A stretch of DNA of 64,000 bases from Budorcas taxicolor (lineage: Eukaryota > Chordata > Mammalia > Artiodactyla > Bovidae), in assembly GCF_023091745.1 (NCBI RefSeq), contig NC_068920.1, positions 4,774,001-4,838,000 of the forward strand, read 5' to 3'. The notes beneath the pieces were generated by a model, which was not told where the DNA came from, searched no databases, and saw nothing but the letters and a program-made list of their open reading frames with translations. The translations under genes and the position numbers were made by a program. Below are positions 46,360 to 59,004 of this stretch, in pieces. Within the stretch, counting starts at the first letter, position 1; each line of letters begins with the position of its first letter.

Positions 46360-47764
46360 CCGCCCAGACTCAGCACAGCACGGAGAGCACCAGGCTTCCC
46401 AGGGCCCCTGGCTGTGGTCTGCAGCCCCACACACCCGGAGGCTGACTCCGTGAGCGCCCAGAAGGTGCCTGACAGACGTCATTTCCCTAGTGCTCTCCCC
46501 ACCGGCAGAGACGTGTGCAGGTGGTTGGGGCCTGCCCCTGCGTGTCTGGGCTGCCGCCCACAGCCTCCGCTCAGGGGAAGCAGCCCCTGTGCGAAGACCT
46601 GCAGGAGGCGCGGGGCGTCCCTGCCTGGAAGCCAAGTGCACAGTCCGCTTGGAAGCGAGCCTCCTTGGGAAGAGTCGAGGGAGCCAAGCCGCGTGCAGCT
46701 GCAATCCCTGCTTGGGCCGAGCCGAGTGTGCCTCCAGGACGGCAGAGCTCCAGCTCTGCTGAGAGGCCGGATCTAGTCAAGTGCCTTGCGCGAGGCTGCT
46801 CTGCCCTGGGCGAGACTTGCCCAGGCTTGCCTCGCTGCTAGGCTTGCTGCCCGGGAAGGAGCAGGCTGTGCGATGCTGGGAGAGGCCACTGGCGCCTTCC
46901 TGGCCTCAGCTCCACTCCTGCCTTGCCTTTGCATCTAGGCGCCGGGCGTCCTTGGGGAAGGCTTAGGAGCCGGGGGCTTGCACACTGCCAAGCCCTCCAG
47001 CAGTGAGGCCTCTCGTAGAGGGGAGGGGAGGGCAAGTGCAGGTCTCCTCCGGCGGGTGCTTGGCCGCCCAGACTCAGCGCCGCACGGAGAGCACAAGGCT
47101 CCCAGGTCCCCTGGCTGTGCTCTGCAGCCCCACACACCCGGAGGCTGACTCCGTGGGCGCCCAGAAGGTGACTGACAGACGTCATGTCCCTAGCGCTCTG
47201 CTCCCCAGCAGAGACGTGTGCAGGTGGTGGGGCCTGCCCCTGCGTGTCTGGGCTCCCGCCGGCAGCCCCAGCTCCAGGGAAGCAGCCCCTGAGCCAAGAC
47301 CTGTAGGGGGCGCGGGGCGCCCCCGCCTGGAAGCCTAGTGCACAGCATGCGGGAAGCGAGCCTCCTCCGGAGAAGAGGAGTCAGCCCAGCTGCGTGCGTC
47401 TGCAATCACTCCTTGGGCGGAGCCCATTGATCCTCCAGTACGGCAGAGCTCCAGCTCTGCTCAGAGGCCCGATCTGGCAGAGTTGCTGGCGTGAGGCTGC
47501 TCTGCCTTGGGCGAGCCTTGCCCAGACTTGCCTCGCTGCTAGGCTTCCTGCCCGGGAAGGAGCAGGCTGCGCGAGACAGGCAGACGCTCCTGGCGCCTTC
47601 CTGGCCTCAGTTCCACTCCTGCCTTGCCTTTGCACCTAGTCCCCAGGCGTCCTTGCGGAGGGCTTAGGGGCCGGTGGGTTGCCCGCTGCCAAGCCCTCCA
47701 GCCGTGAGAGCTCTGTCATAGGGAAGGGAATGGCAAGTGCAGGGCTCCTGCAGCGGTCGCTTGG
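46360..47764 (+). repeat. Unit 34, Agamma(G234, G402)-B1-G
   Basis: 1,405 bp. Same marker set as unit 28. Confidence 0.95.
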
Positions 47765-49169
47765 CCGCCCAGGCTCAGCACAGCACGGAGAGCACCAGGC
47801 TTCCCAGGGCCCCGGGCTGTGGTCTGCAGCCCCACACACCCGGAGGCTGACTCCGTGAGCGCCCAGAAGGTGCGTGACAGACGTCATTTCCCTAGTGCTC
47901 TCCCCACCAGCAGAGACGTGTGCAGGTGGTTGGGGCCTGCCCCTGCGTGTCTGGGCTGCCGCCCACAGCCTCCGCTCAGGGGAAGCAGCCCCTGTGCCAA
48001 GACCTGCAGGAGGCGCGGGGCGTCCCTGCCTGGAAGCCAAGTGCACAGTCCGCTTGGAAGCGAGCCTCCTTGGGAAGAGTCGAGGGAGCCAAGCCGCGTG
48101 CAGCTGCAATCCCTGCTTGGGCCGAGCCGAGTGTGCCTCCAGGACGGGAGAGCTCCAGCTCTGCTGAGAGGCCGGATCTAGTCAAGTGCCTTGCGCGAGG
48201 CTGCTCTGCCCTGGGCGAGACTTGCCCAGGCTTGCCTCGCTGCTAGGCTTGCTGCCCGGGAAGGAGCAGGCTGTGCGATGCTGGGAGAGGCCACTGGCGC
48301 CTTCCTGGCCTCAGCTCCACTCCTGCCTTGCCTTTGCATCTAGGCCCCGGGCGTCCTTGGGGAAGGCTTAGGAGCCGGTGGCTTGCACACTGCCAAGCCC
48401 TCCAGCAGTGAGGCCTCTCGTAGAGGGGAGGGGAGGGCAAGTGCAGGGCTCCTCCGGCGGGTGCTTGGCCGCACAGACTCAGCGCCGCACGGAGAGCACA
48501 AGGCTCCCAGGTCCCCTGGCTGTGGTCTGCAGCCCCACTCTCCCGGAGGCTGACTCCGTGGGCGGCCAGAAGGTGCCTGACAGACGTCATGTCCCTAGCG
48601 CTCTGCTCCCCAGCAGAGACGTGTGCAGGTGGTGGGGCCTGCCCCTGCGTGTCTGGGCTCCCGCCGGCAGCCCCAGCTCCAGGGAAGCAGCCCCTGAGCC
48701 AAGACCTGTAGGAGGCGCGGGGCGCCCCCGCCTGGAAGCCTAGTGCACAGCATGCGGGAAGCGAGCCTCCTCGGGAGAAGAGGAGGCAGCCCAGCTGCGT
48801 GCGTCTGCACTCACTCCTTGGGCGGAGCCCAGTGAGCCTCCAGTACGGCAGAGCTCCAGCTCTGCTCAGAGGCCCGATCTGGCAGAGTTGCTGGCGTGAG
48901 GCTGCTCGGCCCTTGGCGAGCCTTGCCCAGACTTGCCTCGCTGCTAGGCTTCCTGCCCGGGAAGGAGCAGGCTGCGCGAGACAGGCAGAAGCTCCTGGCG
49001 CCTTCCTGGCCTCAGCTCCACTCCTGCCTTGCCTTTGCACCTAGTCCCCAGGCGTCCTTGCGGAGTGCTTAGGGGCCGCTGGGTTGCACGCTGCCAAGCC
49101 CTCCAGCCGTGAGAGCTCTGTCATAGGGAAGGGAATGGCAAGTGCAGGGCTCCTGCAGCGGTCGCTTGG
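47765..49169 (+). repeat. Unit 35, Abeta(G384, G402)-B2-G
   Basis: 1,405 bp. Like unit 29 except G110. Confidence 0.95.
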
Positions 49170-50574
49170 CCGCCCAGACTCAGCACAGCACGGAGAGCAC
49201 CAGGCTTCCCAGGGCCCCTGGCTGTGGTCTGCAGCCCCACACACCCGGAGGCTGACTCCGTGAGCGCCCAGAAGGTGCCTGACAGACGTCATTTCCCTAG
49301 TGCTCTCCCCACCGGCAGAGACGTGTGCAGGTGGTTGGGGCCTGCCCCTGCGTGTCTGGGCTGCCGCCCACAGCCTCCGCTCAGGGGAAGCAGCCCCTGT
49401 GCCAAGACCTGCAGGAGGCGCGGGGCGTCCCTGCCTGGAAGCCAAGTGCACAGTCCGCTTGGAAGCGAGCCTCCTTGGGAAGAGTCGAGGGAGCCAAGCC
49501 GCGTGCAGCTGCAATCCCTGCTTGGGCCGAGCCGAGTGTGCCTCCAGGACGGCAGAGCTCCAGCTCTGCTCAGAGGCCGGATCTAGTCAAGTGCCTTGCG
49601 CGAGGCTGCTCTGCCCTGGGCGAGACTTGCCCAGGCTTGCCTCGCTGCTAGGCTTGCTGCCCGGGAAGGAGCAGGCTGTGCGATGCTGGGAGAGGCCACT
49701 GGCGCCTTCCTGGCCTCAGCTCCACTCCTGCCTTGCCTTTGCATCTAGGCGCCGGGCGTCCTTGGGGAAGGCTTAGGAGCCGGGGGCTTGCACACTGCCA
49801 AGCCCTCCAGCAGTGAGGCCTCTCGTAGAGGGGAGGGGAGGGCAAGTGCAGGTCTCCTCCGGCGGGTGCTTGGCCGCCCAGACTCAGCGCCGCACGGAGA
49901 GCACAAGGCTCCCAGGTCCCCTGGCTGTGCTCTGCAGCCCCACACACCCGGAGGCTGACTCCGTGGGCGCCCAGAAGGTGACTGACAGACGTCATGTCCC
50001 TAGCGCTCTGCTCCCCAGCAGAGACGTGTGCAGGTGGTGGGGCCTGCCCCTGCGTGTCTGGGCTCCCGCCGGCAGCCCCAGCTCCAGGGAAGCAGCCCCT
50101 GAGCCAAGACCTGTAGGGGGCGCGGGGCGCCCCCGCCTGGAAGCCTAGTGCACAGCATGCGGGAAGCGAGCCTCCTCCGGAGAAGAGGAGTCAGCCCAGC
50201 TGCGTGCGTCTGCAATCACTCCTTGGGCGGAGCCCATTGATCCTCCAGTACGGCAGAGCTCCAGCTCTGCTCAGAGGCCCGATCTGGCAGAGTTGCTGGC
50301 GTGAGGCTGCTCTGCCTTGGGCGAGCCTTGCCCAGACTTGCCTCGCTGCTAGGCTTCCTGCCCGGGAAGGAGCAGGCTGCGCGAGACAGGCAGACGCTCC
50401 TGGCGCCTTCCTGGCCTCAGTTCCACTCCTGCCTTGCCTTTGCACCTAGTCCCCAGGCGTCCTTGCGGAGGGCTTAGGGGCCGGTGGGTTGCCCGCTGCC
50501 AAGCCCTCCAGCCGTGAGAGCTCTGTCATAGGGAAGGGAATGGCAAGTGCAGGGCTCCTGCAGCGGTCGCTTGG
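49170..50574 (+). repeat. Unit 36, Agamma-B1-G
   Basis: 1,405 bp. Lacks G234, unlike units 26 and 32, which also precede an A124 unit. Confidence 0.95.
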
Positions 50575-51979
50575 CCGCCCAGGCTCAGCACAGCACGGAG
50601 AGCACCAGGCTTCCCAGGGCCCCGGGCTGTGGTCTGCAGCCCCACACACCCGGAGGCTGACTCCGTGAGCGCCCAGAAGGTGCCTGACAGACGTCATATC
50701 CCTAGTGCTCTCCCCACCGGCAGAGACGTGTGCAGGTGGTTGGGGCCTGCCCCTGCGTGTCTGGGCTGCCGCCCACAGCCTCCGCTCAGGGGAAGCAGCC
50801 CCTGTGCCAAGACCTGCAGGAGGCGCGGGGCGTCCCTGCCTGGAAGCCAAGTGCACAGTCCGCTTGGAAGCGAGCCTCCTTGGGAAGAGTCGAGGGAGCC
50901 AAGCCGCGTGCAGCTGCAATCCCTGCTTGGGCCGAGCCGAGTGTGCCTCCAGGACGGCAGAGCTCCAGCTCTGCTCAGAGGCCGGATCTAGTCAAGTGCC
51001 TTGCGCGAGGCTGCTCTGCCCTGGGCGAGACTTGCCCAGGCTTGCCTCGCTGCTAGGCTTGCTGCCCGGGAAGGAGCAGGCTGTGCGATGCTGGGAGAGG
51101 CCACTGGCGCCTTCCTGGCCTCAGCTCCACTCCTGCCTTGCCTTTGCATCTAGGCCCCGGGCGTCCTTGGGGAAGGCTTAGGAGCCGGTGGCTTGCACAC
51201 TGCCAAGCCCTCCAGCAGTGAGGCCTCTCGTAGAGGGGAGGGGAGGGCAAGTGCAGGGCTCCTCCGGCGGGTGCTTGGCCGCACAGACTCAGCGCCGCAC
51301 GGAGAGCACAAGGCTCCCAGGTCCCCTGGCTGTGGTCTGCAGCCCCACTCTCCCGGAGGCTGACTCCGTGGGCGGCCAGAAGGTGCCTGACAGACGTCAT
51401 GTCCCTAGCGCTCTGCTCCCCAGCAGAGACGTGTGCAGGTGGTGGGGCCTGCCCCTGCGTGTCTGGGCTCCCGCCGGCAGCCCCAGCTCCAGGGAAGCAG
51501 CCCCTGAGCCAAGACCTGTAGGAGGCGCGGGGCGCCCCCGCCTGGAAGCCTAGTGCACAGCATGCGGGAAGCGAGCCTCCTCGGGAGAAGAGGAGGCAGC
51601 CCAGCTGCGTGCGTCTGCACTCACTCCTTGGGCGGAGCCCAGTGAGCCTCCAGTACGGCAGAGCTCCAGCTCTGCTCAGAGGCCCGATCTGGCAGAGTTG
51701 CTGGCGTGAGGCTGCTCGGCCCTTGGCGAGCCTTGCCCAGACTTGCCTCGCTGCTAGGCTTCCTGCCCGGGAAGGAGCAGGCTGCGCGAGACAGGCAGAA
51801 GCTCCTGGCGCCTTCCTGGCCTCAGCTCCACTCCTGCCTTGCCTTTGCACCTAGTCCCCAGGCGTCCTTGCGGAGTGCTTAGGGGCCGCTGGGTTGCACG
51901 CTGCCAAGCCCTCCAGCCGTGAGAGCTCTGTCATAGGGAAGGGAATGGCAAGTGCAGGGCTCCTGCAGCGGTCGCTTGG
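50575..51979 (+). repeat. Unit 37, Agamma(A124)-B2-G
   Basis: 1,405 bp. A124 with C402, as in unit 33, four units (5,620 bp) earlier. Confidence 0.95.
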
Positions 51980-53384
51980 CCGCCCAGACTCAGCACAGCA
52001 CGGAGAGCACCAGGCTTCCCAGGGCCCCTGGCTGTGGTCTGCAGCCCCACACACCCGGAGGCTGACTCCGTGAGCGCCCAGAAGGTGCCTGACAGACGTC
52101 ATTTCCCTAGTGCTCTCCCCACCGGCAGAGACGTGTGCAGGTGGTTGGGGCCTGCCCCTGCGTGTCTGGGCTGCCGCCCACAGCCTCCGCTCAGGGGAAG
52201 CAGCCCCTGTGCGAAGACCTGCAGGAGGCGCGGGGCGTCCCTGCCTGGAAGCCAAGTGCACAGTCCGCTTGGAAGCGAGCCTCCTTGGGAAGAGTCGAGG
52301 GAGCCAAGCCGCGTGCAGCTGCAATCCCTGCTTGGGCCGAGCCGAGTGTGCCTCCAGGACGGCAGAGCTCCAGCTCTGCTGAGAGGCCGGATCTAGTCAA
52401 GTGCCTTGCGCGAGGCTGCTCTGCCCTGGGCGAGACTTGCCCAGGCTTGCCTCGCTGCTAGGCTTGCTGCCCGGGAAGGAGCAGGCTGTGCGATGCTGGG
52501 AGAGGCCACTGGCGCCTTCCTGGCCTCAGCTCCACTCCTGCCTTGCCTTTGCATCTAGGCGCCGGGCGTCCTTGGGGAAGGCTTAGGAGCCGGGGGCTTG
52601 CACACTGCCAAGCCCTCCAGCAGTGAGGCCTCTCGTAGAGGGGAGGGGAGGGCAAGTGCAGGTCTCCTCCGGCGGGTGCTTGGCCGCCCAGACTCAGCGC
52701 CGCACGGAGAGCACAAGGCTCCCAGGTCCCCTGGCTGTGCTCTGCAGCCCCACACACCCGGAGGCTGACTCCGTGGGCGCCCAGAAGGTGACTGACAGAC
52801 GTCATGTCCCTAGCGCTCTGCTCCCCAGCAGAGACGTGTGCAGGTGGTGGGGCCTGCCCCTGCGTGTCTGGGCTCCCGCCGGCAGCCCCAGCTCCAGGGA
52901 AGCAGCCCCTGAGCCAAGACCTGTAGGGGGCGCGGGGCGCCCCCGCCTGGAAGCCTAGTGCACAGCATGCGGGAAGCGAGCCTCCTCCGGAGAAGAGGAG
53001 TCAGCCCAGCTGCGTGCGTCTGCAATCACTCCTTGGGCGGAGCCCATTGATCCTCCAGTACGGCAGAGCTCCAGCTCTGCTCAGAGGCCCGATCTGGCAG
53101 AGTTGCTGGCGTGAGGCTGCTCTGCCTTGGGCGAGCCTTGCCCAGACTTGCCTCGCTGCTAGGCTTCCTGCCCGGGAAGGAGCAGGCTGCGCGAGACAGG
53201 CAGACGCTCCTGGCGCCTTCCTGGCCTCAGTTCCACTCCTGCCTTGCCTTTGCACCTAGTCCCCAGGCGTCCTTGCGGAGGGCTTAGGGGCCGGTGGGTT
53301 GCCCGCTGCCAAGCCCTCCAGCCGTGAGAGCTCTGTCATAGGGAAGGGAATGGCAAGTGCAGGGCTCCTGCAGCGGTCGCTTGG
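51980..53384 (+). repeat. Unit 38, Agamma(G234, G402)-B1-G
   Basis: 1,405 bp. Same marker set as units 28 and 34. Confidence 0.95.
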
Positions 53385-54789
53385 CCGCCCAGGCTCAGCA
53401 CAGCACGGAGAGCACCAGGCTTCCCAGGGCCCCGGGCTGTGGTCTGCAGCCCCACACACCCGGAGGCTGACTCCGTGAGCGCCCAGAAGGTGCCTGACAG
53501 ACGTCATTTCCCTAGTGCTCTCCCCACCGGCAGAGACGTGTGCAGGTGGTTGGGGCCTGCCCCTGCGTGTCTGGGCTGCCGCCCACAGCCTCCGCTCAGG
53601 GGAAGCAGCCCCTGTGCCAAGACCTGCAGGAGGCGCGGGGCGTCCCTGCCTGGAAGCCAAGTGCACAGTCCGCTTGGAAGCGAGCCTCCTTGGGAAGAGT
53701 CGAGGGAGCCAAGCCGCGTGCAGCTGCAATCCCTGCTTGGGCCGAGCCGAGTGTGCCTCCAGGACGGGAGAGCTCCAGCTCTGCTGAGAGGCCGGATCTA
53801 GTCAAGTGCCTTGCGCGAGGCTGCTCTGCCCTGGGCGAGACTTGCCCAGGCTTGCCTCGCTGCTAGGCTTGCTGCCCGGGAAGGAGCAGGCTGTGCGATG
53901 CTGGGAGAGGCCACTGGCGCCTTCCTGGCCTCAGCTCCACTCCTGCCTTGCCTTTGCATCTAGGCCCCGGGCGTCCTTGGGGAAGGCTTAGGAGCCGGTG
54001 GCTTGCACACTGCCAAGCCCTCCAGCAGTGAGGCCTCTCGTAGAGGGGAGGGGAGGGCAAGTGCAGGGCTCCTCCGGCGGGTGCTTGGCCGCACAGACTC
54101 AGCGCCGCACGGAGAGCACAAGGCTCCCAGGTCCCCTGGCTGTGGTCTGCAGCCCCACTCTCCCGGAGGCTGACTCCGTGGGCGGCCAGAAGGTGCCTGA
54201 CAGACGTCATGTCCCTAGCGCTCTGCTCCCCAGCAGAGACGTGTGCAGGTGGTGGGGCCTGCCCCTGCGTGTCTGGGCTCCCGCCGGCAGCCCCAGCTCC
54301 AGGGAAGCAGCCCCTGAGCCAAGACCTGTAGGAGGCGCGGGGCGCCCCCGCCTGGAAGCCTAGTGCACAGCATGCGGGAAGCGAGCCTCCTCGGGAGAAG
54401 AGGAGGCAGCCCAGCTGCGTGCGTCTGCACTCACTCCTTGGGCGGAGCCCAGTGAGCCTCCAGTACGGCAGAGCTCCAGCTCTGCTCAGAGGCCCGATCT
54501 GGCAGAGTTGCTGGCGTGAGGCTGCTCGGCCCTTGGCGAGCCTTGCCCAGACTTGCCTCGCTGCTAGGCTTCCTGCCCGGGAAGGAGCAGGCTGCGCGAG
54601 ACAGGCAGAAGCTCCTGGCGCCTTCCTGGCCTCAGCTCCACTCCTGCCTTGCCTTTGCACCTAGTCCCCAGGCGTCCTTGCGGAGTGCTTAGGGGCCGCT
54701 GGGTTGCACGCTGCCAAGCCCTCCAGCCGTGAGAGCTCTGTCATAGGGAAGGGAATGGCAAGTGCAGGGCTCCTGCAGCGGTCGCTTGG
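53385..54789 (+). repeat. Unit 39, Agamma(G384, G402)-B2-G
   Basis: 1,405 bp. First of three consecutive B2 units; G9 and G50. Confidence 0.95.
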
Positions 54790-56194
54790 CCGCCCAGACT
54801 CAGCACAGCACGGAGAGCACCAGGCTTCCCAGGGCCCCTGGCTGTGGTCTGCAGCCCCACACACCCGGAGGCTGACTCCGTGAGCGCCCAGAAGGTGCCT
54901 GACAGACGTCATTTCCCTAGTGCTCTCCCCACCGGCAGAGACGTGTGCAGGTGGTTGGGGCCTGCCCCTGCGTGTCTGGGCTGCCGCCCACAGCCTCCGC
55001 TCAGGGGAAGCAGCCCCTGTGCCAAGACCTGCAGGAGGCGCGGGGCGTCCCTGCCTGGAAGCCAAGTGCACAGTCCGCTTGGAAGCGAGCCTCCTTGGGA
55101 AGAGTCGAGGGAGCCAAGCCGCGTGCAGCTGCAATCCCTGCTTGGGCCGAGCCGAGTGTGCCTCCAGGACGGGAGAGCTCCAGCTCTGCTGAGAGGCCGG
55201 ATCTAGTCAAGTGCCTTGCGCGAGGCTGCTCTGCCCTGGGCGAGACTTGCCCAGGCTTGCCTCGCTGCTAGGCTTGCTGCCCGGGAAGGAGCAGGCTGTG
55301 CGATGCTGGGAGAGGCCACTGGCGCCTTCCTGGCCTCAGCTCCACTCCTGCCTTGCCTTTGCATCTAGGCCCCGGGCGTCCTTGGGGAAGGCTTAGGAGC
55401 CGGTGGCTTGCACACTGCCAAGCCCTCCAGCAGTGAGGCCTCTCGTAGAGGGGAGGGGAGGGCAAGTGCAGGGCTCCTCCGGCGGGTGCTTGGCCGCACA
55501 GACTCAGCGCCGCACGGAGAGCACAAGGCTCCCAGGTCCCCTGGCTGTGGTCTGCAGCCCCACTCTCCCGGAGGCTGACTCCGTGGGCGGCCAGAAGGTG
55601 CCTGACAGACGTCATGTCCCTAGCGCTCTGCTCCCCAGCAGAGACGTGTGCAGGTGGTGGGGCCTGCCCCTGCGTGTCTGGGCTCCCGCCGGCAGCCCCA
55701 GCTCCAGGGAAGCAGCCCCTGAGCCAAGACCTGTAGGAGGCGCGGGGCGCCCCCGCCTGGAAGCCTAGTGCACAGCATGCGGGAAGCGAGCCTCCTCGGG
55801 AGAAGAGGAGGCAGCCCAGCTGCGTGCGTCTGCACTCACTCCTTGGGCGGAGCCCAGTGAGCCTCCAGTACGGCAGAGCTCCAGCTCTGCTCAGAGGCCC
55901 GATCTGGCAGAGTTGCTGGCGTGAGGCTGCTCGGCCCTTGGCGAGCCTTGCCCAGACTTGCCTCGCTGCTAGGCTTCCTGCCCGGGAAGGAGCAGGCTGC
56001 GCGAGACAGGCAGAAGCTCCTGGCGCCTTCCTGGCCTCAGCTCCACTCCTGCCTTGCCTTTGCACCTAGTCCCCAGGCGTCCTTGCGGAGTGCTTAGGGG
56101 CCGCTGGGTTGCACGCTACCAAGCCCTCCAGCCGTGAGAGCTCTGTCATAGGGAAGGGAATGGCAAGTGCAGGGCTCCTGCAGCGGTCGCTTGG
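54790..56194 (+). repeat. Unit 40, Agamma(G384, G402)-B2-G
   Basis: 1,405 bp. Second consecutive B2 unit; A9 and T50. Private A at 56118 in the tail. Confidence 0.95.
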
Positions 56195-57599
56195 CCGCCC
56201 AGACTCAGCACAGCACGGAGAGCACCAGGCTTCCCAGGGCCCCTGGCTGTGGTCTGCAGCCCCACACACCCGGAGGCTGACTCCGTGAGCGCCCAGAAGG
56301 TGCCTGACAGACGTCATTTCCCTAGTGCTCTCCCCACCGGCAGAGACGTGTGCAGGTGGTTGGGGCCTGCCCCTGCGTGTCTGGGCTGCCGCCCACAGCC
56401 TCCGCTCAGGGGAAGCAGCCCCTGTGCCAAGACCTGCAGGAGGCGCGGGGCGTCCCTGCCTGGAAGCCAAGTGCACAGTCCGCTTGGAAGCGAGCCTCCT
56501 TGGGAAGAGTCGAGGGAGCCAAGCCGCGTGCAGCTGCAATCCCTGCTTGGGCCGAGCCGAGTGTGCCTCCAGGACGGGAGAGCTCCAGCTCTGCTGAGAG
56601 GCCGGATCTAGTCAAGTGCCTTGCGCGAGGCTGCTCTGCCCTGGGCGAGACTTGCCCAGGCTTGCCTCGCTGCTAGGCTTGCTGCCCGGGAAGGAGCAGG
56701 CTGTGCGATGCTGGGAGAGGCCACTGGCGCCTTCCTGGCCTCAGCTCCACTCCTGCCTTGCCTTTGCATCTAGGCCCCGGGCGTCCTTGGGGAAGGCTTA
56801 GGAGCCGGTGGCTTGCACACTGCCAAGCCCTCCAGCAGTGACGCCTCTCGTAGAGGGGAGGGGAGGGCAAGTGCAGGGCTCCTCCGGCGGGTGCTTGGCC
56901 GCACAGACTCAGCGCCGCACGGAGAGCACAAGGCTCCCAGGTCCCCTGGCTGTGGTCTGCAGCCCCACTCTCCCGGAGGCTGACTCCGTGGGCGGCCAGA
57001 AGGTGCCTGACAGACGTCATGTCCCTAGCGCTCTGCTCCCCAGCAGAGACGTGTGCAGGTGGTGGGGCCTGCCCCTGCGTGTCTGGGCTCCCGCCGGCAG
57101 CCCCAGCTCCAGGGAAGCAGCCCCTGAGCCAAGACCTGTAGGAGGCGCGGGGCGCCCCCGCCTGGAAGCCTAGTGCACAGCATGCGGGAAGCGAGCCTCC
57201 TCGGGAGAAGAGGAGGCAGCCCAGCTGCGTGCGTCTGCACTCACTCCTTGGGCGGAGCCCAGTGAGCCTCCAGTACGGCAGAGCTCCAGCTCTGCTCAGA
57301 GGCCCGATCTGGCAGAGTTGCTGGCGTGAGGCTGCTCGGCCCTTGGCGAGCCTTGCCCAGACTTGCCTCGCTGCTAGGCTTCCTGCCCGGGAAGGAGCAG
57401 GCTGCGCGAGACAGGCAGAAGCTCCTGGCGCCTTCCTGGCCTCAGCTCCACTCCTGCCTTGCCTTTGCACCTAGTCCCCAGGCGTCCTTGCGGAGTGCTT
57501 AGGGGCCGCTGGGTTGCACGCTGCCAAGCCCTCCAGCCGTGAGAGCTCTGTCATAGGGAAGGGAATGGCAAGTGCAGGGCTCCTGCAGCGGTCGCTTTG
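56195..57599 (+). repeat. Unit 41, Agamma(G384, G402)-B2-G, rare T at 57598
   Basis: 1,405 bp. Third consecutive B2 unit. Private C at 56842; tail ends CGCTTTGCC (T at 57598), shared with units 4 and 45. Confidence 0.95.
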
Positions 57600-59004
57600 C
57601 CGCCCAGACTCAGCACAGCACGGAGAGCACCAGGCTTCCCAGGGCCCCTGGCTGTGGTCTGCAGCCCCACACACCCGGAGGCTGACTCCGTGAGAGCCCA
57701 GAAGGTGCCTGACAGACGTCATTTCCCTAGTGCTCTCCCCACCGGCAGAGACGTGTGCAGGTGGTTGGGGCCTGCCCCTGCGTGTCTGGGCTGCCGCCCA
57801 CAGCCTCCGCTCAGGGGAAGCAGCCCCTGTGCCAAGACCTGCAGGAGGCGCGGGGCGTCCCTGCCTGGAAGCCAAGTGCACAGTCCGCTTGGAAGCGAGC
57901 CTCCTTGGGAAGAGTCGAGGGAGCCAAGCCGCGTGCAGCTGCAATCCCTGCTTGGGCCGAGCCGAGTGTGCCTCCAGGACGGCAGAGCTCCAGCTCTGCT
58001 CAGAGGCCGGATCTAGTCAAGTGCCTTGCGCGAGGCTGCTCTGCCCTGGGCGAGACTTGCCCAGGCTTGCCTCGCTGCTAGGCTTGCTGCCCGGGAAGGA
58101 GCAGGCTGTGCGATGCTGGGAGAGGCCACTGGCGCCTTCCTGGCCTCAGCTCCACTCCTGCCTTGCCTTTGCATCTAGGCGCCGGGCGTCCTTGGGGAAG
58201 GCTTAGGAGCCGGGGGCTTGCACACTGCCAAGCCCTCCAGCAGTGAGGCCTCTCGTAGAGGGGAGGGGAGGGCAAGTGCAGGTCTCCTCCGGCGGGTGCT
58301 TGGCCGCCCAGACTCAGCGCCGCACGGAGAGCACAAGGCTCCCAGGTCCCCTGGCTGTGCTCTGCAGCCCCACACACCCGGAGGCTGACTCCGTGGGCGC
58401 CCAGAAGGTGACTGACAGACGTCATGTCCCTAGCGCTCTGCTCCCCAGCAGAGACGTGTGCAGGTGGTGGGGCCTGCCCCTGCGTGTCTGGGCTCCCGCC
58501 GGCAGCCCCAGCTCCAGGGAAGCAGCCCCTGAGCCAAGACCTGTAGGGGGCGCGGGGCGCCCCCGCCTGGAAGCCTAGTGCACAGCATGCGGGAAGCGAG
58601 CCTCCTCCGGAGAAGAGGAGTCAGCCCAGCTGCGTGCGTCTGCAATCACTCCTTGGGCGGAGCCCATTGATCCTCCAGTACGGCAGAGCTCCAGCTCTGC
58701 TCAGAGGCCCGATCTGGCAGAGTTGCTGGCGTGAGGCTGCTCTGCCTTGGGCGAGCCTTGCCCAGACTTGCCTCGCTGCTAGGCTTCCTGCCCGGGAAGG
58801 AGCAGGCTGCGCGAGACAGGCAGACGCTCCTGGCGCCTTCCTGGCCTCAGTTCCACTCCTGCCTTGCCTTTGCACCTAGTCCCCAGGCGTCCTTGCGGAG
58901 GGCTTAGGGGCCGGTGGGTTGCCCGCTGCCAAGCCCTCCAGCCGTGAGAGCTCTGTCATAGGGAAGGGAATGGCAAGTGCAGGGCTCCTGCAGCGGTCGC
59001 TTGG
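57600..59004 (+). repeat. Unit 42, Agamma(A96)-B1-G
   Basis: 1,405 bp. A at 57695 (o96), the only A at that site in the window. Confidence 0.95.
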
